Source: Flavobacteriaceae bacterium | GTDB taxonomy: Bacteria; Bacteroidota; Bacteroidia; Flavobacteriales; Flavobacteriaceae | DNA: 5,024 nt | Assembly (NCBI GenBank): GCA_029247985.1 | Contig: JAQWKF010000041.1 | Location: forward strand, 1-5,024 | Reading direction: 5' to 3' | Shown: piece after piece, positions 1 through 5,024 of the stretch | Numbering within the stretch: position 1 is the first letter of the stretch | How the letters are laid out: every line of letters starts with the position of its first letter | Made by a program: the position numbers and the translations under genes | Notes under the pieces: generated by a model | What the model saw: the letters and a program-made list of their open reading frames with translations, nothing else | What the model was told of the DNA's origin: nothing | The model's database searches: none

Positions 1-1458
1 TTGAATAGAACTGTTGTTCGTCAGCAGCATGGCAAGACGATCAATGCCAATGCCAATACCAGAAGTAGGTGGCATGCCATACTCTAATGCCCGAAGAAAA
101 TCTTGGTCAATGAACATGGCCTCGTCATCCCCTTTTTCAGAGAGTGCCATTTGGTCTTCAAAACGTTCTCGCTGTTCAATGGGGTCGTTTAATTCCGAAT
201 AGGCATTGGCCAATTCTTTTCCATTAACCATTAGCTCAAAGCGTTCTGTTAAACCAGGTTTGCTGCGGTGTGCTTTGGTCAGTGGGCTCATTTCTTTCGG
301 GTAGTCTGTAATAAATGTGGGCTGGATGTAGTGGTGCTCACAAAGCTCACCAAACAACTCGTCAATAAGCTTTCCTTTACCCATGGTTTCATCTACTTCT
401 AGACCTAATTTTTTTGAAGTATTACGCAATGCATATTCATCCATGCCAGAAACATCGATTCCTGTGTGTTCTTGAATGGCATCTAAAATGGGCACTCGTG
501 GATATGGCGCCTTAAAGTTTATTTTATTTTCACCAACCGCCACAGCTGCTACACCGTTAACAGCAACCGCCACTTCTTCAAGTAAGGCTTCCGTTGTTTC
601 CATCATCCAGTGGTAATCCTTGTAGGCCACATAGAGTTCCATTACCGTAAATTCAGGGTTGTGGGTTTTGTCCATCCCTTCGTTTCTGAAATCTTTAGCA
701 AATTCATAAACACCGTCAAAACCACCTACGATCAAGCGCTTTAGATACAATTCATTAGCAATACGAAGATAGAGCGGTATGTTTAGCGCGTTGTGATGTG
801 TCACAAATGGGCGTGCTGCAGCACCACCAGGAATGGGTTGTAATATGGGCGTTTCAACTTCTAGATAGCCACGATCGTTAAAAAAAGAACGAATCGTATT
901 GGTGATTTTGGTGCGTTTAACAAAGGCATCTTTCACCTGTGGGTTTACAATCAAATCCACATAGCGTTGACGATAGCGTTGCTCGGCATCTGTAAATGCA
1001 TCATAGGTGTTGCCTTCGGAATCTACTTTGGGTAGCGGTAAAGGGCGAAGCGATTTACTCAGCACATGCAACTGGTGGACTTCAATAGTTTTTTCTCCCA
1101 CTTGCGTGGTAAACATGGTCCCTTCAATTCCTATGATATCGCCTATATCAAGTAGTTTTTTATAAACGTCGTTATACTGGGTTTTGTCTTCACCTTTACA
1201 TAAGATATCTCTGTTAAAGTAGAGCTGCACCCTACCAGTTGCATCTTGAAGCTCGGCAAAGCTGGCTTTTCCTTGCACACGTCTAGACATCAGCCTTCCG
1301 CTCATGCGTACATTTAGCCCGTTTTCAAATTTTTCACTAATCGTTGTAGCGTAGTGTGAAACATCAAAAGCAGCCGCTGGATAAGGGTCAATACCCAACT
1401 CACGAAGTTTTGCTAATTTCTCTCTACGGACAAGTTCCTGTTCTGATAGCTCTTGCAT
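1..1458 (-). CDS. lysS: Lysyl-tRNA synthetase, class II (C-terminus cut off by window edge)
   Basis: The product charges tRNA-Lys with lysine using ATP in the cytoplasm. 486 residues are visible in one uninterrupted frame from an ATG at 1458-1456 to the window edge. Residues 1-45 are the helical N-terminus. About 50-140 form the OB-fold anticodon-binding domain (MSGRLMSRR at 52-60, then QGKASFAEL). The class II catalytic core follows: motif 1 with invariant Pro204 in EVETP, the lysine-pocket stretch ANELYLKR (234-241), motif 2 FRNEG (257-261, ATP-binding Arg258), and motif 3 GIGIGIDR (467-474, Arg474). All signature residues are present. About 20 core residues are missing; known Bacteroidota LysRS also carry a C-terminal extension to roughly 565-580 residues, so some 80-90 residues probably lie outside. 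The ATG start fits family N-termini and lies downstream of a good promoter. An in-frame TTG ten codons upstream would precede the predicted transcript. Identification is very secure. Confidence 0.98.
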   Translation of the reverse strand, partial: MQELSEQELVRREKLAKLRELGIDPYPAAAFDVSHYATTISEKFENGLNVRMSGRLMSRRVQGKASFAELQDATGRVQLYFNRDILCKGEDKTQYNDVYKKLLDIGDIIGIEGTMFTTQVGEKTIEVHQLHVLSKSLRPLPLPKVDSEGNTYDAFTDAEQRYRQRYVDLIVNPQVKDAFVKRTKITNTIRSFFNDRGYLEVETPILQPIPGGAAARPFVTHHNALNIPLYLRIANELYLKRLIVGGFDGVYEFAKDFRNEGMDKTHNPEFTVMELYVAYKDYHWMMETTEALLEEVAVAVNGVAAVAVGENKINFKAPYPRVPILDAIQEHTGIDVSGMDEYALRNTSKKLGLEVDETMGKGKLIDELFGELCEHHYIQPTFITDYPKEMSPLTKAHRSKPGLTERFELMVNGKELANAYSELNDPIEQRERFEDQMALSEKGDDEAMFIDQDFLRALEYGMPPTSGIGIGIDRLAMLLTNNSSIQ

Positions 1459-1475
1459 CCCAAATTTTTCTGTGG

Positions 1476-1505
1476 CAAAGATAACCAATGCGTATGAGTT
1501 CTCAA
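1476..1505 (-). promoter_or_regulatory. Predicted Bacteroidota-type promoter of lysS
   Basis: Reading leftward, TTG at 1505-1503 is followed after 19 nt by TATCTTTG at 1483-1476. This matches the known Bacteroidota primary sigma-factor consensus (-33 TTG, 17-23 nt, -7 TAnnTTTG) at every fixed position. Transcription would begin about 5-7 nt further on, near 1470, giving a leader of roughly 12 nt before the lysS ATG. There is no Shine-Dalgarno sequence in that leader, as is usual in this phylum. This is the best-supported promoter in the window, although it rests on consensus match and position only. Confidence 0.72.
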
Positions 1506-1528
1506 GATATCACGAATTTGTATCTTTG
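1499..1528 (+). promoter_or_regulatory. Predicted promoter of the yqaE-lipB unit
   Basis: TATCTTTG at 1521-1528 is a perfect TAnnTTTG -7 element and is the same octamer as in the opposing lysS promoter. At the expected 19-nt spacing the -33 element is TTC (1499-1501), one mismatch from TTG, so this side may be weaker. Only 7 nt (1529-1535) separate the -7 element from the ATG at 1536. Transcription should therefore start at or within about 3 nt of the start codon, giving a leaderless or nearly leaderless message. Confidence 0.6.
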
Positions 1529-1535
1529 AACAACC

Positions 1536-1703
1536 ATGAGTTTATTTAGAGTCCTACTAGCGATCTTATTTCCCCCACTAGCCGTAATCGATAGAGGCTG
1601 CGGTTCCTTTGTTATTGTTTTTTTACTTACACTATGTGCTTGGGTGCCGGGTGTCATAGGCGCACTGATCATTCTCAACCGACCGTTTGACTATGAGCCA
1701 TAA
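1536..1703 (+). CDS. yqaE: YqaE/Pmp3 family small membrane protein
   Basis: This 55-residue protein belongs to the Pmp3/YqaE (UPF0057) family, tiny proteolipid-like membrane proteins found in bacteria, fungi and plants. In yeast Pmp3 affects plasma-membrane potential and salt tolerance; the bacterial role is not settled. The visible family signature is the N-terminal MSLFRVLLAILFPPLAV with the Pro13-Pro14 pair, then DRGCGS (19-24), then WVPGVIGAL (36-44). Two hydrophobic segments (about 4-18 and 25-47) are separated by the short polar DRGCGS loop, implying two helices in the inner membrane. The length fits the usual 50-55 residues, with a slightly longer polar tail (NRPFDYEP). The ATG is chosen because it begins the family motif and lies just after a strong -7 element. 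Its last 11 bases overlap the start of lipB, so the two are probably co-transcribed and translationally coupled. Identification is secure despite the size; function is open. Confidence 0.93.
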   Translation: MSLFRVLLAILFPPLAVIDRGCGSFVIVFLLTLCAWVPGVIGALIILNRPFDYEP

Positions 1704-2397
1704 ACCAACGGTGCGCGTCCGCCAATTGGGACTGGTAACTTATGAAGCTGCAACTGCCTTACAACAGAATTTGTTTCAACAAACCATAGACCAAAAAATC
1801 CATAACCGCCGAAATCCAGATGACCAAACCCCAACGGCTCATCATCTGCTTTTTGTTGAACATCCCCCCGTCTATACCCTAGGTAAAAGCGGAGACAAAA
1901 ACAACTTACTGGTCAACAACACCACTTTGAAAGAAAAAGGGGCAAGCTTTTTTAAAACCAACCGTGGAGGAGATATAACCTTTCATGGTCCTGGACAGCT
2001 GGTAGGCTATCCAATTTTGGATTTGGATTGCTTTTTTACAGACATTCACAAGTATCTACGCTTTTTGGAAGAATGCGTTATTGCTACTCTTGCCGATTAC
2101 AATATCGAAGCTACTAGGAGTAAGGGTGAAACAGGTGTTTGGTTAGACGTTGAAGGTGCCAACCCCCGTAAAATATGTGCCATGGGTATTCGCACCAGCC
2201 GTTGGGTAACCATGCACGGATTTGCACTAAATGTTAATACCGACCTGTCTTTTTTCGATTATATCATCCCTTGTGGAATAGCCGACAAGTCCATTACTTC
2301 AATGGCAAAGGAGTTGGGTGCAGCTGTTGATATGCAAGAAGTCATAAAGAAATTTAAGGAGCACTTTTCCCGTATTTTTGAGACCAATCTGACCTAG
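1693..2397 (+). CDS. lipB: Octanoyl-[acyl-carrier-protein]:protein N-octanoyltransferase (lipoate biosynthesis)
   Basis: LipB moves the octanoyl group from acyl carrier protein to a lysine of lipoyl domains (2-oxoacid dehydrogenases, glycine cleavage H protein). LipA then inserts the sulfurs. The 234-residue product is a complete member of the biotin/lipoate protein ligase-like fold. FVEHPPVYTLGKSG lies at 54-67. The substrate-pocket motif RGGDITFHGPGQ is at 91-102, followed by VGYPILDL. RKICAMG (159-165) contains Lys160, matching E. coli Lys135, and HGFALNV is at 175-181. IIPCGI (191-196) holds Cys194, matching the acyl-enzyme nucleophile Cys169 of E. coli. Length fits Bacteroidota members, slightly longer than E. 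coli's 213. I prefer the ATG at 1693 to an in-frame TTG at 1687, two codons earlier. No Shine-Dalgarno or separate promoter is visible, so expression probably depends on the yqaE promoter. No lipA is in the window. The stop codon is shared base for base with the convergent gene. Confidence 0.97.
   Translation: MSHKPTVRVRQLGLVTYEAATALQQNLFQQTIDQKIHNRRNPDDQTPTAHHLLFVEHPPVYTLGKSGDKNNLLVNNTTLKEKGASFFKTNRGGDITFHGPGQLVGYPILDLDCFFTDIHKYLRFLEECVIATLADYNIEATRSKGETGVWLDVEGANPRKICAMGIRTSRWVTMHGFALNVNTDLSFFDYIIPCGIADKSITSMAKELGAAVDMQEVIKKFKEHFSRIFETNLT
2394..2397. other. Shared palindromic CTAG: stop codons of two convergent genes
   Basis: The four bases CTAG read TAG on the plus strand at 2395-2397, ending lipB, and TAG on the minus strand at 2396-2394, ending the lipoprotein gene. 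The two coding regions thus overlap tail to tail by 4 bp. No intergenic space exists for a terminator, and I see no hairpin with a T-run on either strand nearby. The 3' ends of both messages must therefore run into the opposite gene. Confidence 0.9.
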
Positions 2398-4811
2398 GGC
2401 ATTTTGTAGATTCGTAACTCTTTCCTGTTGTTTTGTGTGGCCAGATATACTGCCGATCCAGGTACCGCTTGACCCAGCATCGCCCATTTGCGACCAATTA
2501 CGGGAAAGCTATCTAGTAGTTTGGCATCTCGATTAAATACATAAACTTTATCGGATTGATTGTCCCAAATAAGGATGTAAGTCCTGTTGTTGACCACCTG
2601 AATTTGTGGAGGGGCATAAACCCCAAAATCTAACTCCACCAACTGATCGTTTATACTAACCTTATTCTCAGTTAGCGTGACTAGTGTATTCCGATTTGCT
2701 GCTATGGTATAACGTGTTTCAAAGGGCAGTGCTGTTTTGGTAAGTTTTCCTGTGGTGCTGATTTGAACAAGCCTGTTTTTGTCATCGATACTTACAAAGC
2801 CACTTTGATAAGGGTATATTTCTTGTGTTAGCTTTACGTCTGTTGGTATTTTGATACGTGTTTTTCCCGTGCGGTGCAACAGTTCTCCTTTGCCCGATTT
2901 TTGCACAAGGGCAATATAGTCTCGGTTGCCAATACGAATGTGTTTGGCGGGGTATTTAAGTGCACTTTTTAGTTTGGTTTTACGCCAACCGCTTACCTTT
3001 TTCATGCTTCTGTCATACATACTTAAGACATTGCCGCTACTCAATACCATGCGGTAGTTGCGTTGTTTGTCGTAGTCAAAAACGCCAAGGGTGCTAGATG
3101 TACGCATCCCTTTTTTGATATATCCTGAAACTGGATTGCCGTTCCGATCTAGAACTTGGAAGCTTTTTTCTGTTGTAAAAGCCAGCTGTAGTCGTTTGTT
3201 GCGATATAGATCCACTTGGTATACAGGACCTAAAATAGCAACATCGAGTTGTTTTTTCCAAATAGCTTCGCCGGTTGTGTCCAATAAATAAAGTTGATTT
3301 TCCTCGTCTTGAACCACCCATTCTAAGGCTTGTGTTTTGTGGTTGTGCACTGCATAGGGTCCCCAAATTACAGCTGTGTCAAAAGTAGCAGTGCCAGCCA
3401 GCTCAACGGCTTGCGTTTTTTTGCCTTCATCGTTGGGTTTTTGAAGGCTTAAAGCCACATAAAATACCTCGCCTTCAACGGTACCCACATAGTCTGCTTG
3501 TCTAAATGCGCCAAGTGCTACTTTGCTTAGGGATGGCATCATTTTTTTTACTTGTGCTTCAAAATAGGCTGGCGCGGACCATCCCCAAAAACTACTGCGA
3601 CTGGGTAGGGTTTTGACATAGGTTTGAAAGCGTTCATTCTGCGCCAAAACATCATCTTTGTTAAGTGCGTAAATCAAGGACTCTAGTGCGGTTTGCGAGG
3701 TTCCCAAATAGAGATGTTCATTCAGTAATGTAGCAAAAGCATAGGTGTTTTGCTTTAGAATTGGTGGCAGCAGATTAGTAATACTGTTATCATCGGAAAA
3801 AGCATAGACCGTTTGTGTTTCCGTTGTGTATTGCGCTTTGGATTTTTTTGCCAAGGCTTGCTTGATATCGTCTGGTGTTTTATTCGTTTTTACCAATACC
3901 ATGGTTTCTTTCCCTAGTTGAAGCTGAGCAAGTTGTGTGGCATCCATTAGTAGCGAATCCATAACAGTTTCGGGCAGGTTGTGTACCGCTTTAAAGCGGA
4001 GTGAAGCCTTTTTGTAGGTGTCCAGATCAAAACTAAAGGCTTGAACTGTGTTAACGTTACTGGGTATATGTGCCGCTAGATCTTGTAAGGCACTATCTTG
4101 ATTTTTAAGAAAAGAAAGACGCGAAGCACCCCTGCTATCCATAACGCCATAGGCTTGCATATATACCCCGTTACTGTTGACCGTTGGTACCAAGGCTGTC
4201 CACTTGCTCCACTGCGACCAAGGCATAGGGTTCATGTCTTCAAAAAGTGCATTGAAATAAGACGCAATGTTTTGAGACACAAAAAAGGTATGGTCTTCCG
4301 TGGTGTTTTCGTAAAGCTGCTCAAGTTCAATATCAATGCTGTTGGGTGTTGAACGAAGCCTTATGCTACTTTCCAACAACAATTTACTAGGTGAGCTAAA
4401 GTGAAGGCTGTCCCAAGTGGCGTAGAAGCTTGGTGGATTGGAATTCCTTTTGAGTAGCTGTGTTTTGTTGTATTGGAGGGTATCCACGGCTACTGAATCG
4501 GAGTAAACGGGTTTTTGTTGGCTTATCAGTAACGGAATAAGTTGGCCTTTTCCTTCAGGGTGATAGCTCAATTGTCCGGCGGTGTTTGGTGCTATTTGGT
4601 TTAGTTCTTCGAAGAATTCTGGCAGTAGGGTAGCAGCTGCCATGGCGGCGTCTTGTTGGTTACTGTACTTGTGTAGAGATGTAAAAGAGTTGCTTTTTAG
4701 TACCACCACCGCATTGTTTGGTAAATAATCCAGCAGTGAGCCTGTTGTATTTTGTTTGGATTGACAGCCAATCAAAAGGGCGCAGACAGCAAATAGCAAC
4801 AATCGATTCAT
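2394..4811 (-). CDS. Large lipoprotein of unknown function: duplicated N-terminal module plus probable C-terminal beta-propeller
   Basis: I do not recognise a characterised family for this 805-residue protein. It begins with a lipoprotein signal peptide, hydrophobic residues 4-15 ending in the lipobox LIGC with Cys16 as the lipidated residue. QSKQ follows, with no acidic cluster of the kind known to send Bacteroidota lipoproteins to the cell surface, so a periplasm-facing location is inferred. Residues 26-235 and 245-455 look like two copies of one module. Each opens with a (L/I)P(N/S)N motif (30-33; 249-252). Each contains an LES-x-I helix (146-150; 376-380) and a later F-rich segment with (S/A)YF (FFVSQNIASYF; FWGWSAPAYF). 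This resembles the style of DUF3352-type secreted proteins, but that is only an impression. From about 495 to the end, strand-turn-strand units recur every 37-47 residues (LYLLDTTGEAIW, FQVLDRNGNPVSG, VYVFNRDAKLL), suggesting a propeller. It lies 9 bp after rnhB and may have its own promoter. Confidence 0.88.
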   Translation of the reverse strand: MNRLLLFAVCALLIGCQSKQNTTGSLLDYLPNNAVVVLKSNSFTSLHKYSNQQDAAMAAATLLPEFFEELNQIAPNTAGQLSYHPEGKGQLIPLLISQQKPVYSDSVAVDTLQYNKTQLLKRNSNPPSFYATWDSLHFSSPSKLLLESSIRLRSTPNSIDIELEQLYENTTEDHTFFVSQNIASYFNALFEDMNPMPWSQWSKWTALVPTVNSNGVYMQAYGVMDSRGASRLSFLKNQDSALQDLAAHIPSNVNTVQAFSFDLDTYKKASLRFKAVHNLPETVMDSLLMDATQLAQLQLGKETMVLVKTNKTPDDIKQALAKKSKAQYTTETQTVYAFSDDNSITNLLPPILKQNTYAFATLLNEHLYLGTSQTALESLIYALNKDDVLAQNERFQTYVKTLPSRSSFWGWSAPAYFEAQVKKMMPSLSKVALGAFRQADYVGTVEGEVFYVALSLQKPNDEGKKTQAVELAGTATFDTAVIWGPYAVHNHKTQALEWVVQDEENQLYLLDTTGEAIWKKQLDVAILGPVYQVDLYRNKRLQLAFTTEKSFQVLDRNGNPVSGYIKKGMRTSSTLGVFDYDKQRNYRMVLSSGNVLSMYDRSMKKVSGWRKTKLKSALKYPAKHIRIGNRDYIALVQKSGKGELLHRTGKTRIKIPTDVKLTQEIYPYQSGFVSIDDKNRLVQISTTGKLTKTALPFETRYTIAANRNTLVTLTENKVSINDQLVELDFGVYAPPQIQVVNNRTYILIWDNQSDKVYVFNRDAKLLDSFPVIGRKWAMLGQAVPGSAVYLATQNNRKELRIYKMP

Positions 4812-4815
4812 AATG

Positions 4816-4823
4816 CAAATTTA
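4816..4823 (-). promoter_or_regulatory. Possible -7 promoter element of the lipoprotein gene inside the rnhB stop
   Basis: TAAATTTG on the minus strand (4823-4816) fits TAnnTTTG exactly and contains the rnhB stop codon TAA (4823-4821). Only 4 nt separate it from the lipoprotein ATG at 4811. A TTG at 4850-4848 lies 24 nt upstream, one beyond the usual 17-23 nt spacing, so the -33 part is weak. If active, the transcript would start at or just inside the start codon. The element could also be chance, with the gene read from the rnhB promoter. Confidence 0.4.
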
Positions 4824-5024
4824 TAAATCTAAAGAGAGTTGTTTTGGCAATAATGCAAAAGTTTTACGGTGTATGTCAACAGCACCGTGTGTTCGAATGC
4901 CGTTGCGGTGTTTGGGGGTTGGGTAGCCTTTGTTGGTATCCCAACCGAAGTGCGGGTGCTTTTGGTGGTATTCTAGCATGAGGTCATCTCGGGTGGTTTT
5001 TGCCAATATAGAGGCTGCAGCTAT
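4821..5024 (-). CDS. rnhB: Ribonuclease HII, C-terminal part (N-terminus beyond window edge)
   Basis: RNase HII cuts DNA 5' of a single embedded ribonucleotide, starting ribonucleotide excision repair, and also degrades RNA in RNA-DNA hybrids. Only the last 67 residues are in the window, of a usual length near 200. The visible part opens with the family signature IAAASILAKTTRD; the Asp after Arg (visible residue 13) corresponds to the last acid of the DEDD metal-binding active site. NKGYPT (31-36) followed by His39 matches the conserved GY-x-T-x-x-H segment whose tyrosine recognises the RNA-DNA junction. The end LLPKQLSLDL is typical of Flavobacteriia. The first three acids (DE and D) lie outside. 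A TTG at 5006 is an internal leucine codon of the signature, not a start. The next gene begins 9 bp downstream on the same strand, so an rnhB-lipoprotein operon is likely. Confidence 0.95.
   Translation of the reverse strand: MAAASILAKTTRDDLMLEYHQKHPHFGWDTNKGYPTPKHRNGIRTHGAVDIHRKTFALLPKQLSLDL

Noticed and set aside
14..202. Plus-strand open frame of 62 codons
   Set aside because: It lies wholly opposite the motif 3 region of lysS and shows no family resemblance, so it is a shadow of the real gene.
409..415. Runs of seven identical bases in lysS (409-415 and 880-886) as possible frameshift sites
   Set aside because: The reading frame and the family sequence continue normally across both, so there is no sign of frameshifting or sequencing error.
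1456..1488. Alternative TTG start for lysS at 1488-1486, adding ten residues
   Set aside because: It lies upstream of the predicted transcription start and would replace the family-typical N-terminus MQELSEQEL; the ATG at 1458 is better.
1506..1511. GATATC palindrome in the lysS/yqaE spacer as an operator
   Set aside because: Six bases are too few and the site is not centred on the promoter symmetry point; chance is the simpler explanation.
3091..3366. Short open frames on both strands (3091-3291 plus, 3094-3366 minus), also 4098-4352 plus and 2299-2487 minus
   Set aside because: All are out-of-frame shadows of the 805-aa lipoprotein gene or of lipB, with no recognisable protein features.
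4821..5006. A stand-alone 61-aa protein starting at TTG 5006
   Set aside because: The frame is open to the window edge and the residues before it (IAAASI) complete the RNase HII signature, so this is the end of rnhB.

Overview
The window looks like ordinary chromosome from a member of the Bacteroidota, most likely class Flavobacteriia. Three things point there: the family-level wording of the proteins (LysRS opening MQELSEQELVRREKL, RNase HII ending LLPKQLSLDL), the lack of Shine-Dalgarno sequences before the starts, and several exact copies of the Bacteroidota -7 promoter element TAnnTTTG just upstream of starts. I see no mobile element, CRISPR array, tRNA or rRNA, and coding density is very high.

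Layout, left to right: (1) lysS, lysyl-tRNA synthetase, minus strand, running off the left edge with its C-terminus missing. (2) A 77-bp divergent intergenic region holding two mirror-image promoters. (3) A 55-aa YqaE/Pmp3-type membrane protein, plus strand, absent from length-filtered ORF lists. (4) lipB, octanoyltransferase, plus strand, whose start overlaps the end of the yqaE-like gene. (5) An 805-aa lipoprotein of unknown function, minus strand, convergent with lipB so that a single CTAG supplies both stop codons. (6) rnhB, the C-terminal third of ribonuclease HII, minus strand, running off the right edge and ending 9 bp before the lipoprotein start.

There are therefore three probable transcription units: lysS leftward, yqaE-lipB rightward, and rnhB-lipoprotein leftward. 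The lipoprotein may also have its own promoter embedded in the rnhB stop codon. The named genes are housekeeping functions (translation, lipoate attachment, removal of ribonucleotides from DNA) and do not form one pathway. The least understood item is the lipoprotein, which reads as a duplicated N-terminal module followed by a probable beta-propeller. I found no convincing new multi-gene system. The points of interest are the lipoprotein architecture and the very compact arrangement of gene ends and promoters.
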